From positions 94,696 to 158,695 of the forward strand of contig NZ_JRUQ01000044.1 of the NCBI RefSeq assembly GCF_000773975.1: a stretch of DNA of 64,000 nucleotides, read 5' to 3'. Source of the stretch: Erwinia typographi (lineage in GTDB: Bacteria > Pseudomonadota > Gammaproteobacteria > Enterobacterales > Enterobacteriaceae). The position numbers and the translations under genes are program-made. A model generated the notes under the pieces. It did no database searches and was not told the DNA's origin. It saw only the letters and a list, made by a program, of their open reading frames with translations. Below, piece after piece: positions 1 through 9,447 of the stretch. Position 1 is the stretch's first letter, and each line of letters starts with the position of its first letter.

Positions 1-484
1 GGGCACCCGCTCAGGCGATATCGATCCTGCGGTAGTGTTCTTCCTGCACGACACGCTGGGTATGAGCGTGGATGCCATCAACAAGCTGCTGACCAAAGAG
101 TCTGGCCTGCTGGGCCTGACCGAAGTCACCAGCGACTGCCGCTACGTTGAAGATAACTACACCAGTAAAGCAGATGCTAAGCGCGCGATGGACGTTTATT
201 GCCACCGCCTGGCGAAGTACATCGGTTCCTACACCGCTCTGATGGATGGTCGTCTTGACGCGGTCATCTTCACCGGCGGCATCGGTGAAAACGCGGCGAT
301 GGTTCGCGAACTGTCGCTGGGCCGACTGGCTCTGCTCGGCTTTGACGTCGACCATGAGCGCAACCTGGCCGCCCGCTTCGGCAAATCCGGCTTTATTAAT
401 AAAGAAGGTACGCGTCCGGCTCTGGTTATCCCAACCAACGAAGAGCTGGTGATTGCCCAGGACGCCAGCCGTCTGACTGCATAA
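1..484 (+). CDS. ackA: acetate kinase, C-terminal part (cut by window start)
   Basis: Acetate kinase converts acetyl phosphate and ADP to acetate and ATP in the Pta-AckA overflow pathway. The frame is open from base 2 and gives the last 160 residues, about 40 percent of the usual 400-residue enzyme. It carries GTRSGDIDP, the conserved block around [13 protein letters not shown], and the C-terminal [15 protein letters not shown], nearly identical to the E. coli protein. The start lies outside the window. A terminator-like hairpin follows the stop, then pta, as in E. coli. Confidence 0.97.
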   Translation, partial: GTRSGDIDPAVVFFLHDTLGMSVDAINKLLTKESGLLGLTEVTSDCRYVEDNYTSKADAKRAMDVYCHRLAKYIGSYTALMDGRLDAVIFTGGIGENAAMVRELSLGRLALLGFDVDHERNLAARFGKSGFINKEGTRPALVIPTNEELVIAQDASRLTA

Positions 485-492
485 GCCCTTCT

Positions 493-524
493 CTCCGTCA
501 GCTCAGGCTGACGGAGTTGTTTTT
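493..524 (+). terminator. ackA-pta intergenic terminator-like hairpin
   Basis: A perfect 9-bp stem (CTCCGTCAG / CTGACGGAG, loop CTCAGG) is followed by TTGTTTTT. It lies 9 bases after the ackA stop and 30 bases before pta. It could partly end ackA transcripts and so lower pta expression relative to ackA. Whether it attenuates or is fully read through cannot be told from sequence. Confidence 0.75.
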
Positions 525-553
525 GGCACCAGTAACTTTTCGAGAGGTTTATC

Positions 554-2698
554 GTGTCTCGTACTATTATGCTAATCCCTACCGGCACCAGCGTCGGTTT
601 AACCAGTATCAGCCTCGGCGTTATCCGCGCGATGGAGCGTAAAGGCGTGCGTCTCAGCGTCTTCAAGCCGATCGCCCAGCCGCGCTCCGGCGGCAACACG
701 CCGGATCAAACCACCACCATTATCCGTAAAAGCTCTTCTATCCCCGCCGCCGAACCGCTGCAAATGAGCCGCGTGGAGTCGCTGCTGGGTTCGAACCAGC
801 AGGACGTGCTGATGGAAGAGATCATCGCGCGCTATCATGAAAATACCAAAGATGCCGAAGTGGTGCTGGTCGAAGGCCTGGTGCCCACCCGCAAACACCA
901 GTTTGCCTCCGCGCTGAACTATGAAATTGCTAAAACGCTGAATGCCGAAATCGTCTTCGTCATGTCGCTGGGCAATGATTCGCCAGCCCAGCTGAAAGAG
1001 CGCATTGAGCTGTCGCAAAGCAGCTTCGGCGGCAGCAAGAATAAAAGCATTACCGGGGTGATCATCAACAAGCTGAACGCGCCGGTTGACGATCAGGGCC
1101 GCACCCGTCCAGACCTGTCAGAGATTTTCGACGACTCGACCAAAGCCAGCGTAGCCAATATCGATCCCCACCAGCTGTTCGCCAACAGCCCGCTGCCGGT
1201 GCTGGGCTGCGTGCCGTGGAGCTTCGATCTGATCGCCACCCGCGCCATCGATATGTGCCGCCACCTGAATGCCGAGGTGATTAACGAAGGGGATATTCAG
1301 ACCCGTCGGGTAAAATCCGTCACCTTCTGCGCACGCAGCATTCCGCATATGCTCGAGCACTTCCGCCCTGGCTCCCTGCTGGTCACCTCAGCAGACCGCC
1401 CTGACGTGCTGGTGGCCGCCTGCCTCGCCGCGATGAACGGCGTGGAGATTGGCGCCATCCTGCTGACCGGCGGCTATCAGATCGATGAGCCAATCCGCAA
1501 GCTGTGCGAGCGAGCCTTCGCGACCGGCCTGCCGGTGTTTATGGTGAAAACCAACACCTGGCAGACCTCGCTGAGCCTGCAAAGCTTTAACCTGGAAGTG
1601 CCCAGCGACGACACGCAGCGTATTGAGCGCGTGCAGGAGTATGTCGCCAGCCATATCGATTCCGACTGGATCGAGTCGCTGACCGCGGCTTCAGAGCGCA
1701 GCCGTCGCCTCTCTCCTCCGGCGTTCCGCTACCAGCTTACCGAGCTGGCGCGTAAGGCAGGCAAACGCATTGTGCTGCCGGAAGGCGAAGAGCCGCGCAC
1801 GATTAAAGCGGCGTCAATCTGTGCCGAGCGCGGCATCGCCAGCTGTATCCTGTTGGGCAACCCGGACGAGATTCAGCGCGTCGCCACGGTACAGGGCGTT
1901 GAGCTGGGCAAAGGTATTGAGATTGTCGACCCGGAAGCGGTGCGCGAGAACTACGTTGCCCGCCTGGTTGAGCTGCGTAAGAGCAAAGGCATGACCGAAG
2001 TGGTAGCCCAGGAGCAGCTGGAAGATAACGTCATGCTCGGCACCATGATGCTGGAGCGTGGCGAAGTGGACGGCCTGGTTTCTGGGGCCATTCACACCAC
2101 GGCCAACACCATTCGCCCTCCGCTACAGCTGATCAAAACGGCGCCGAACAGCTCGCTGGTTTCTTCCGTGTTCTTCATGCTGCTGCCTGAGCAGGTGCTG
2201 GTTTATGGCGACTGCGCCATCAACCCAGACCCGAACCCGGAACAGCTGGCGGAAATCGCCATTCAGTCAGCGGACTCGGCGCTGGCGTTCGGCATTGAGC
2301 CACGCGTAGCGATGATCTCCTACTCTACCGGCGATTCTGGCGCCGGTAGCGACGTGGAAAAAGTGCGTGAGGCTACGCGCATCGCGCAGGAAAAACGTCC
2401 GGACCTGGTGATCGACGGCCCATTACAGTATGACGCCGCCATCATGGCCGACGTGGCTAAATCCAAAGCGCCAAACTCGCCGGTCGCGGGCCGTGCTACC
2501 GTGTTCATCTTCCCTGACCTGAACACCGGCAATACTACCTATAAAGCCGTACAGCGCTCAGCCGACCTGATCTCCATCGGGCCAATGCTACAGGGGATGC
2601 GTAAACCGGTAAACGATCTGTCACGCGGCGCGCTGGTAGACGACATTGTCTACACTATCGCGCTGACCGCCATTCAGTCTAAGCAGGCTGAAGGCTAA
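554..2698 (+). CDS. pta: phosphate acetyltransferase
   Basis: Interconverts acetyl-CoA and acetyl phosphate; partner of AckA in acetate formation and a source of acetyl phosphate. 714 residues, the same length as E. coli Pta. The N-terminal half is the BioD-like P-loop domain plus DRTGG region seen in long Pta enzymes; the catalytic PTA_PTB domain occupies about residues 390-710, with [12 protein letters not shown] and [15 protein letters not shown]. The GTG start is supported by GAGAGG eleven to six bases upstream and by the E. coli start. It follows ackA and is closed by a strong terminator. Confidence 0.98.
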   Translation: MSRTIMLIPTGTSVGLTSISLGVIRAMERKGVRLSVFKPIAQPRSGGNTPDQTTTIIRKSSSIPAAEPLQMSRVESLLGSNQQDVLMEEIIARYHENTKDAEVVLVEGLVPTRKHQFASALNYEIAKTLNAEIVFVMSLGNDSPAQLKERIELSQSSFGGSKNKSITGVIINKLNAPVDDQGRTRPDLSEIFDDSTKASVANIDPHQLFANSPLPVLGCVPWSFDLIATRAIDMCRHLNAEVINEGDIQTRRVKSVTFCARSIPHMLEHFRPGSLLVTSADRPDVLVAACLAAMNGVEIGAILLTGGYQIDEPIRKLCERAFATGLPVFMVKTNTWQTSLSLQSFNLEVPSDDTQRIERVQEYVASHIDSDWIESLTAASERSRRLSPPAFRYQLTELARKAGKRIVLPEGEEPRTIKAASICAERGIASCILLGNPDEIQRVATVQGVELGKGIEIVDPEAVRENYVARLVELRKSKGMTEVVAQEQLEDNVMLGTMMLERGEVDGLVSGAIHTTANTIRPPLQLIKTAPNSSLVSSVFFMLLPEQVLVYGDCAINPDPNPEQLAEIAIQSADSALAFGIEPRVAMISYSTGDSGAGSDVEKVREATRIAQEKRPDLVIDGPLQYDAAIMADVAKSKAPNSPVAGRATVFIFPDLNTGNTTYKAVQRSADLISIGPMLQGMRKPVNDLSRGALVDDIVYTIALTAIQSKQAEG

Positions 2699-2722
2699 GC
2701 CCGCTCGCTTAGCTAAAAAACC

Positions 2723-2747
2723 AAAGGCCGCTTATGCGGCCTTTTTT
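2723..2747. terminator. bidirectional rho-independent terminator after pta
   Basis: AAAGGCCGC, loop TTAT, GCGGCC, then six T residues. An A-rich stretch on the left side supplies a U-tract on the other strand too, so it can serve pta (+) and the convergent ATPase gene (-). Confidence 0.9.
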
Positions 2748-2767
2748 ATATTCAGCAGCATAATCCG

Positions 2768-3853
2768 CTACTGGATCATTACATCCAGCGCCCGCAGGTG
2801 CTGCGGCTGCCAGGAGAGCGTAACCTCGCTTCCGGCCTTCCAGCGGCTGTCCACTTTGGCTGGCGTCAACTTCACCATAAAGTTCCCCTGGCCGCCGACT
2901 TCCGTCAGCATCCGTACGTGATCGCCGAGATAGATAAACTGTTGAATTCTGGCGCACACCTGCTGATCGCCCGCTTCCGGCGCGTTAACGTTAACCCGCT
3001 CCGGGCGAATGCTGAGCTGGATTTTTTTTCCCGGCGAGCTGGGCCGGACTTTTAACGCGTCCAGCTGGGTTCCGTCATCCAGCCGCACCTGGTAGTAATC
3101 CCCCTGCGAAGCCAGCTGGGTCGCCAGCAAACTGTTATTTTCACCGATAAACTGCGCCACGAAGGCGTTGGAAGGCTGCTCATACAGGCGACTCGGGCTG
3201 TCCATTTGCTGGATCATGCCGTCGTTGAATACCGCCACGCGATTCGACATAGTCATCGCCTCGCTCTGATCGTGGGTAACATAGACGATCGTCAGGCCGA
3301 GCATTTCATGCAGCTGCTTGATTTCCATCTGCATATGCTCGCGCAGCTGCTTATCCAGCGCGCCCAGCGGCTCGTCCATCAGCACCAATTTTGGCTCAAA
3401 CACCAGCGCCCTGGCCAGCGCGACGCGCTGCTGCTGCCCGCCGGACATCTGTGCCGGGTAACGGTCGGCCAGCGAGGTAAGTTTGATCATATCCAGGATC
3501 CGCGCCACGCGATCCTTTACGTCCGCTTTGCTCAACTTGCGAATCGACAGCGGGAACGCCAGATTTTCCGCTACCGTCATGTGGGGAAACAGCGCATAGT
3601 TCTGGAACACCATGCCGATATCCCGCTGGTGCGGAGGCAAGGTGTGCAGCGGCTTATCCCGCAGGAAAATCTCGCCGTCCGTCGGCGTTTCAAACCCAGC
3701 CAGCATCATCAGGCTGGTGGTTTTGCCGGAGCCGGAAGGCCCCAAAAGGGTGAGAAATTCCCCCTCCTGCACGTCAAGATTGAGATTGCGCACCACCAGC
3801 TTTTCGCCGTCGTAGCTCTTTTTGATGTTCTTAAAACTGACCAGTGATCTCAT
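2768..3853 (-). CDS. ABC transporter ATP-binding protein, PotA-like (spermidine/putrescine/GABA type)
   Basis: Cytoplasmic ATPase of an amine-type importer. 361 residues. Walker A GPSGSGKT is at 38-45, the Q-loop near residue 84, signature MSGGQ at 136-140, Walker B VLMDEP at 157-162, and a C-terminal TOBE-like regulatory domain from about 280. All catalytic motifs are intact. The matching binding protein and permeases lie 3-6 kb away on the other strand, beyond the MocR regulator, and no other ATPase of this type is present, so I infer it energises them. Its substrate is not shown by sequence. Confidence 0.9.
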   Translation of the reverse strand: MRSLVSFKNIKKSYDGEKLVVRNLNLDVQEGEFLTLLGPSGSGKTTSLMMLAGFETPTDGEIFLRDKPLHTLPPHQRDIGMVFQNYALFPHMTVAENLAFPLSIRKLSKADVKDRVARILDMIKLTSLADRYPAQMSGGQQQRVALARALVFEPKLVLMDEPLGALDKQLREHMQMEIKQLHEMLGLTIVYVTHDQSEAMTMSNRVAVFNDGMIQQMDSPSRLYEQPSNAFVAQFIGENNSLLATQLASQGDYYQVRLDDGTQLDALKVRPSSPGKKIQLSIRPERVNVNAPEAGDQQVCARIQQFIYLGDHVRMLTEVGGQGNFMVKLTPAKVDSRWKAGSEVTLSWQPQHLRALDVMIQ

Positions 3854-3911
3854 GGCATTCTCTCGTCCAGGCAGGAAAAATGTCTCAGGGCTGTCCGGTT
3901 AACCCGGCGAG

Positions 3912-3940
3912 CCAAAGGGGTAGCTCCCTTTTAGCTCTAC
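3912..3940 (-). promoter_or_regulatory. stem-loop in the leader of the PotA-like ATPase gene
   Basis: About 60 bases upstream of the ATPase start the leader can fold GAGC..AAAGGG against CCCTTTGGCTC with a six-base loop and one small mismatch. No U-tract follows, so it is not an ordinary terminator. It could affect translation or stability. The rest of this 277-base gap is AT-rich (about 4010-4055) and offers TTGAAT-17-TATTTA as a possible promoter on the minus strand. Confidence 0.35.
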
Positions 3941-4130
3941 CACACCATTTTTCCTTTCCACAAGCAGAATTTGACAACCCGCCCCGACTAAAACTCAATA
4001 AACACAAACTAACTCACTAATTTAAATAATATTTAAATATTTTAAAATTTACGGTCATTCAACAGGCCGTAGAATCAGGCAATCTTTTATGCACCACAAT
4101 CGTGCAGACGCCCTTTTTTAATGCAAAGCA

Positions 4131-5624
4131 TCAGCCAGGCTTCAGCCGACGCTTGAGGCAGTGCAGCACTGGGACAAAGGTGGTTGCCATATTTTGCTCC
4201 TCGACGCAGGCATAGCCCAGTAGCAGGCCGCGTCGGCTGGTGCCGCGAAGGTAATAGGCCGACAGCGGACGTGTCAGCACCCCCTGTTGCTCCAGCTCTG
4301 CCGCCACGGCGACATCGTCGATGCTGTCGGGCAGCGACAGGATCAGGTGCAGTCCGGCGTTGCTCTGCTGGGCCAGAAAGTCAGCGCCAAGCCCGGTGAC
4401 GATCGCCTCCACCAGCGCGGCGCGACGTCGGCTGTAGAGCTGGCGCATCCGCCGAACGTGGGCCGCATAGTGCCCTTCGCGAATAAACTCCGCCAGCGTC
4501 AGCTGCACCAGCCCATTCCCGCCGCGATACAGCTCGGAATGGGCCATTTTCATTCTGGCGGCCAGCGGTTTAGGCACCACCATGTAGCTCAGGCGCAGGC
4601 CGGGATAGAGAGTTTTGCTGAACGTGCCGAGATAGATAACCGGCGCGTCTGGTGACAGCCCCTGAAGCGCCGGGATGGGGTTGTCGCCAAAGCGGAACTC
4701 GCCGTCGTAATCATCCTCAACCACCCAGCTTCCGGCATTTTTCGCCAGCGCCAGCAGTTGCTGGCGGCGCTGCAAACTCATCACCGAACCAAGCGGATAC
4801 TGATGCGAGGGCGTCACGCAAATCAGCCTTGGCGGGCGACCTGCCGGGCTGAAATCCGCCACGTTCGGCAACACCATCCCCTGCTCATCCACCGACGTCG
4901 GCAAAAGTTCCACGCCGTTCACCGCCAGCACGTTGCGAAATCCCCAGTAGCCCGGCTCTTCAATCCACGCGCTGTCGCCAGGATCGCAGAGCATTTTCGC
5001 CAGCAGATCCAACGACTGATGCGTGCCGGCGGTAATCAGGATCTGGTCCGGCGAACAGTTCAGCGAACGGATTACCCGCAGGTAGTCAGCCAGCGCCTGC
5101 TGCAACTGCACGCAGCCGCCGTGGTTGGAGTAGCTCAACGCCTCCACCGGCATCCGGCGGCTCAGCCGCAGCTGAATTTTACGCCAGATATCATGGGGCA
5201 TATGGCTGACGTCCGGCACGCCGGGCATAAACGCCCCCCACTGATAGGCGCCAGCTCCGCTGCGGGTCAGCACGCGCGTACCGCGGCTGGAGAGCCGGAT
5301 ATAGTTAAACGGTTTCCCGGCCGCGGCCACCGGCGCGTTGGCTTCGGGCGCTATCTCAGGCAGACGCTCGCATACGAAGGTGCCGCTGCCGGTGCGGGTT
5401 TGCAGATAGCCTTCCGACTGGAGCTGCTCGTAGGCCGACAGCACCGTATTTCGCGATACGGAGAGCTCTTTCGCCAGATCGCGCGAGGCGGGCAGACGGC
5501 TACCTGTCGCGATGTCTCCCTGCTGGATGGCCGATTGCAAAACATCGTACAGGCGCTTGCCCAGCGCGCCTGCGGGAGCCTGGCTTAAGCGGTGTGCGAG
5601 CAGGTCGCCAAGTAACGTTCGCAA
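4131..5624 (-). CDS. MocR-family (GntR wHTH + aminotransferase-fold) transcription regulator
   Basis: 497 residues. The N-terminal GntR winged helix covers about 15-80 (SRLPASRDLAKELSVSRNTV, then EGYLQTRTGSGTFV). The rest is a fold-type I aminotransferase domain, with the expected PLP-binding lysine in TFSKTLYPGLRLSY. Bacillus GabR, of this class, senses GABA and PLP and activates gabT. Here the gene is divergent from a PuuE-type GABA aminotransferase, so it probably controls that gene and the transporter. The TTG start is chosen because GAGGT lies seven bases upstream. A TATAAT -10 is present at 5660-5665. Confidence 0.88.
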   Translation of the reverse strand: MRTLLGDLLAHRLSQAPAGALGKRLYDVLQSAIQQGDIATGSRLPASRDLAKELSVSRNTVLSAYEQLQSEGYLQTRTGSGTFVCERLPEIAPEANAPVAAAGKPFNYIRLSSRGTRVLTRSGAGAYQWGAFMPGVPDVSHMPHDIWRKIQLRLSRRMPVEALSYSNHGGCVQLQQALADYLRVIRSLNCSPDQILITAGTHQSLDLLAKMLCDPGDSAWIEEPGYWGFRNVLAVNGVELLPTSVDEQGMVLPNVADFSPAGRPPRLICVTPSHQYPLGSVMSLQRRQQLLALAKNAGSWVVEDDYDGEFRFGDNPIPALQGLSPDAPVIYLGTFSKTLYPGLRLSYMVVPKPLAARMKMAHSELYRGGNGLVQLTLAEFIREGHYAAHVRRMRQLYSRRRAALVEAIVTGLGADFLAQQSNAGLHLILSLPDSIDDVAVAAELEQQGVLTRPLSAYYLRGTSRRGLLLGYACVEEQNMATTFVPVLHCLKRRLKPG

Positions 5625-5659
5625 AATTGGTACCTCGAAATAAAAAAAACTGGCTCTGG

Positions 5660-5665
5660 ATTATA
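5660..5665 (-). promoter_or_regulatory. -10 element of the divergent mocR/puuE control region
   Basis: A perfect TATAAT on the minus strand lies about 36 bases before the regulator's TTG start. The 121-base divergent region is AT-rich and is the likely site of MocR binding. I could not identify a convincing direct repeat operator or a clear -35. Confidence 0.4.
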
Positions 5666-5745
5666 AAACCCACAAAACGTTAAAAACTAGTCAGCCCAAT
5701 TCGGCGTGGACACTCCCACGCCATGACATCTGATGAGGTAGAACC

Positions 5746-7005
5746 ATGAACAGTGAAGTGCAACAGCGTCGTTTAGCTGCCACGCCGCGCGGCGTAGGCG
5801 TCATGTGTGATTTCTACGCCGTTCGCGCGGAAAACGCCACGCTGTGGGACCACCAGGGACGAGAGTATACCGATTTTACCGCCGGGATCGCCGTACTGAA
5901 TACCGGCCATCGCCATCCAAAGCTGGTTGAAGCCGTTCGCAGCCAGCTGGAGTGCTTCACGCATACCGCCTTTCAGGTGATCCCCTATGAAAACTATCTG
6001 CTGCTGGCCGAGCGTCTGAACAAGCTGGTGCCCGTTGCCGGTCCGGCCAAAACGACCTTTTTCTCCACCGGTGCGGAAGCGGTGGAAAACGCGGTGAAAA
6101 TCGCCCGTGCCGCCACCGGCCGCCCTGGCGTTATCGCCTTTACCGGCGCTTTCCACGGCCGCACCCTGATGACCATGAGCCTGACCGGCAAAGTGGCCCC
6201 TTACAAAACCGGCTTTGGCCCGTTCCCTGGCTCCGTATTCCACGCACGCTATCCCAACGAGCTGCATGGCTACAGCGTTGATGATGCGATGGAGAGCCTC
6301 GAAACTCTTTTCCGTTGCGACATCAGCCCACAGGAAGTGGCTGCCATTATCTTCGAACCCATTCAGGGCGAAGGCGGCTTTAATATCGCCCCGGCCGGGT
6401 TTGTCAGCCAGCTGCGCCAGCTGTGCGACCAGCACGGCATCCTGCTGATTGCCGATGAAATTCAGACTGGCTTTGCCCGCACCGGCAGACTGTTTGCCAG
6501 CGACTACTACCCGGACGCCAAACCAGACCTGATAACCATGGCGAAAAGCCTCGGCGGAGGGCTGCCCATTTCTGCCGTCTCTGGCCGGGCTGAGGTGATG
6601 GATGCCCCTCTCCCGGGCGGGCTCGGCGGAACCTATGCCGGTAACCCGCTGGCTATTGCCTCGTCGCTGGCGGTACTGGAAGTGATTGAAGAAGAAAGGC
6701 TGTGCGAACGGGCGCTGCGCCTGGGGGCTGAACTGGTGGAAACCCTGAACGGCAGCGGCAACCCGGCGCTGGTCGAAGTCCGCGCCAGAGGCTCAATGGT
6801 GGCGGCCGAATTTAACGACCCGGCCAGCGGCAAACCTTCCGCTGAAATCGCCAAAGCTATCCAGCAAAAAGCCCTGGCGCAGGGACTGATTTTGCTGACC
6901 TGCGGCGTTCACGGCAACGTGATCCGCTTCCTTTATCCGCTGACCATTCCAGACGCACAGTTCAAAAAAGCGCTGGCATTGCTCTCTGAGCTGCTGCGGG
7001 ACTGA
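5746..7005 (+). CDS. puuE: 4-aminobutyrate aminotransferase, PuuE type
   Basis: PLP enzyme that transfers the amino group of GABA to 2-oxoglutarate, giving succinate semialdehyde. 419 residues. The sequence follows E. coli PuuE more closely than GabT (RRLAATPRGVGVMC near the start, NVIRFLYPLTIPDAQF near the end). The cofactor aspartate is in IADEIQTGFARTG (about 237), and Lys267 in TMAKSLGGGLP should carry PLP. The start has GAGGT at good spacing. It heads a plus-strand run with a binding protein and two permeases. The other puu genes are not in the window. Confidence 0.88.
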   Translation: MNSEVQQRRLAATPRGVGVMCDFYAVRAENATLWDHQGREYTDFTAGIAVLNTGHRHPKLVEAVRSQLECFTHTAFQVIPYENYLLLAERLNKLVPVAGPAKTTFFSTGAEAVENAVKIARAATGRPGVIAFTGAFHGRTLMTMSLTGKVAPYKTGFGPFPGSVFHARYPNELHGYSVDDAMESLETLFRCDISPQEVAAIIFEPIQGEGGFNIAPAGFVSQLRQLCDQHGILLIADEIQTGFARTGRLFASDYYPDAKPDLITMAKSLGGGLPISAVSGRAEVMDAPLPGGLGGTYAGNPLAIASSLAVLEVIEEERLCERALRLGAELVETLNGSGNPALVEVRARGSMVAAEFNDPASGKPSAEIAKAIQQKALAQGLILLTCGVHGNVIRFLYPLTIPDAQFKKALALLSELLRD

Positions 7006-7088
7006 ACACCTCGCACTCTGGCATAAATACTGCATTTAACGCACCGGCAGCTTTGTCTGCTGATAACAATAACGACGGGAGTTTTGGC

Positions 7089-8114
7089 ATGGTTAACAAG
7101 TTAGCAATACTCATTCTGGCTGCTTTTGCCGTACAGGCTCAGGCAGAAACGCTGACCGTAGTCTCTTTTGGCGGCACCAACAAGGATGCGCAGGATAAGG
7201 CTTTCTACAAACCTTTTATGGCCGCGGGCAAAGGCACCATTGAAGCCGGCGAGTATAACGGCGAGATGGCCCGCATCCGTGCGATGGTTGAAACCGGTCA
7301 GATCGGCTGGGACGTGGTCGAGCTGGAAACGCCTGAATTACAGCGCGGCTGCGAAGAGGGTCTGTTTGAAACGCTGGACTGGAACAAGCTGGGCAAGAAA
7401 GCCGACTTTATCCCTGCTGCCGTTACCGAATGCGGCGCCGGGATTTTCGTCTGGTCTACCGTCCTGACCTATGACGCGACCAGGCTGAAAAAAGGGCCAA
7501 CCAGCTGGGCTGACTTCTGGGACACCAAAGATTTCCCCGGCAAGCGTGCGCTGCGTAAGAGCGCCAAATACACGCTGGAAATCGCTCTGATGGCCGACGG
7601 CGTAAAGCGTGAAGACATCTATAAAGTCCTCGCTACGCCTGCGGGCGTCGACCGCGCGTTCAAGAAGCTTGACCAGATTAAGCCGAACATTCAGTGGTGG
7701 GAATCCGGCGCGCAGCCTCTGCAATGGCTGGTTTCCGGCGACGTGGTGATGAGCTCCGCCTATAACGGCCGTATTGGCGCCGCGCAGGCGGAAGGACACA
7801 ACTTTAAGATCGTCTGGGACAACGCGCTCTACGATCTGGATAACTGGGCCATCGTTAAAGGATCTAAGCATAAAGCGCTGGCGGAACAGTTTATCGCCTT
7901 CGCCAACCAGCCCGAGAACCAGAAAGTCTTTGCCGAAAATATCCCTTACGGTCCGACCAATATCCATGCTGGCAAAATGCTGGCCCCTGAGCGCCTGAGC
8001 ACTCTGCCTACCGCGCCGGATAATCTGGCCAAATCGTTGCAGGTGAGCAGTGATTTCTGGCTGGAACACGGCGAGGATCTTGAACAGCGCTTCAACGCCT
8101 GGGCGGCTAAGTAA
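7089..8114 (+). CDS. periplasmic substrate-binding protein, PotD/PotF-like
   Basis: Captures the ligand for the adjacent ABC importer in the periplasm. 341 residues, with a cleavable signal peptide (MVNKLAILILAAFAVQAQA, cut before ETLTVV). The mature part has the extracellular binding-protein fold of the spermidine/putrescine family (SFGGTNKDAQDKAF, GIFVWSTVLTYD, AYNGRIGAAQAEG). I use the ATG at 7089, not an upstream in-frame start, because it gives an intact signal peptide and has GGGAG seven bases before it. The ligand is probably a polyamine or an amino acid related to GABA, inferred from puuE. Confidence 0.88.
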   Translation: MVNKLAILILAAFAVQAQAETLTVVSFGGTNKDAQDKAFYKPFMAAGKGTIEAGEYNGEMARIRAMVETGQIGWDVVELETPELQRGCEEGLFETLDWNKLGKKADFIPAAVTECGAGIFVWSTVLTYDATRLKKGPTSWADFWDTKDFPGKRALRKSAKYTLEIALMADGVKREDIYKVLATPAGVDRAFKKLDQIKPNIQWWESGAQPLQWLVSGDVVMSSAYNGRIGAAQAEGHNFKIVWDNALYDLDNWAIVKGSKHKALAEQFIAFANQPENQKVFAENIPYGPTNIHAGKMLAPERLSTLPTAPDNLAKSLQVSSDFWLEHGEDLEQRFNAWAAK

Positions 8115-8121
8115 GTCAGGA

Positions 8122-8149
8122 CGGCCGGGCCTTTTACCGGGCCTGGCCG
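8122..8149 (+). repeat. stem-loop between binding-protein and permease genes
   Basis: CGGCCGGGCC pairs with GGCCTGGCCG (10 bp, one G-T wobble) across an eight-base loop, starting seven bases after the binding-protein stop. No T-tract follows. It may block 3' exonucleases and stabilise the upstream part of the mRNA. Confidence 0.6.
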
Positions 8150-8171
8150 CCACAGTATTAAGGAGTCAGCA

Positions 8172-9437
8172 ATGAGTCAAAATCCGCTTCTGGAGCCCAT
8201 TATGCCCAACGCAGTGCAAGGCGAACCCTCTCTCAGCCAGCGTCTGCGCAGGATAGACCGGGCAAAAACCTACCGCTCACTGATGCTGATAGCGCCTTTG
8301 CTGATCTTCGTCGTGGTCTGTTTTCTCTTTCCGATAGCTTCCATCCTGAGTAAAAGCGTCGAAAACCCCGAGTTCCGGGACACCCTGCCGGCAACCAGCG
8401 CCGCGCTGGCGGAGTGGTAAGGCAAAGCGCTTCCTGACGAGGCGCTGTACGCTACGCTTGGTAAAGAGCTGAAGGCCGCACGCGAGCAGGGCCAGATTGC
8501 CGCCGTCGCCAAACGCATGAGCTATGAAGATCCCAGTTTCCGCCGCCTGATGGTTAGCGCTCCGCGGCTGGTTCCCGACTCGGGCGAACAGGTGAAAGAA
8601 GCGATGATCGCCGGCCAGCCGCTGTGGGGGGAACTTTCTACCTGGCAAACCCTGCAGCGTGCCGCTAAGCCGCTGACCAGCTATTACCTGCTTTCCGTGT
8701 TCGACCGCAAGGTGGACGTCAATACCGGCGAGGTTGTGCCGCTCCCTGCCGACCAGGCGCTGTATGTCAACGTGCTGCTGCGCACGCTATGGATGGCGCT
8801 GGTTGTGACGCTGCTGTGCGTCGGCATCGGCTATCCGCTGGCTTACTGGCTGGCAAGGCAGCCGGCTAACCGCGCCAATCTGCTGATGATTCTGGTGCTG
8901 CTGCCGTTCTGGACCTCGCTGATTGTCCGCACCGCCAGTTGGATCGTGCTGCTTCAGTCTGGCGGCCTGATTAACCGGGCGCTGATGGGCATTGGTCTCA
9001 TCGATCATCCGCTGACGCTGGTGTTCAATCGTGTCGGGGTTTTTATCTCGATGACCCATATTCTGCTGCCGTTTATCGTGCTGCCTTTGTATGCGGTGAT
9101 GAAAGGAATTTCCCCCACCTACGTGCGCGCGGCGGTTTCCCTGGGCGCGCATCCGTTTCTCGCCTTCTGGCGAGTCTACGTGCCGCAGACCTATGCCGGA
9201 ATTACCGCTGGCGCGCTGCTGGTCTTTATGATGGCCATAGGCTACTACGTGACGCCAGCCCTGTTAGGCGGGCCAGATGACCAGATGGTTAGCTACTTCG
9301 TCGCCTTCTTCACCAACAGCACCATGAACTGGGGAATGGCCGCCGCGCTGGGTAGCCAGCTGCTGATTATTGTCATGCTGCTGTACGTGGTTTATGTCCG
9401 CGTGACCCGCACCTCTGCCGAATCGGCAGCCCATTAA
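8172..9437 (+). pseudogene. ABC permease (PotB-like), interrupted by in-frame TAA at codon 83
   Basis: First membrane subunit of the amine-type importer. The reading frame has an intact AAGGAG site and start and runs 421 codons to 9437, but codon 83 (8418-8420) is TAA. Before it lie the cytoplasmic N terminus and TM1 (LMLIAPLLIFVVVCFLFPIA). After it the same frame stays open with normal coding content (GKALPDEALYATLGKEL), then the periplasmic segment, the remaining TM helices and the EAA loop (AAVSLGAHPFLAFWRVYVP). An internal ATG at 8517 lacks a ribosome site and would lose TM1. Recent nonsense mutation or sequencing error are both possible. Confidence 0.82.
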
Positions 9438-9447
9438 GGAGACAATC

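Noticed and set aside
3206..3847. 213-codon open frame antisense to the PotA-like ATPase
   Set aside because: Mirror of a conserved ATPase gene, with no ribosome site or family signature.
8517..9437. Independent 306-residue permease starting at an internal ATG
   Set aside because: Same frame as the upstream fragment, no ribosome site, and would lack TM1; better read as the distal part of one interrupted gene.
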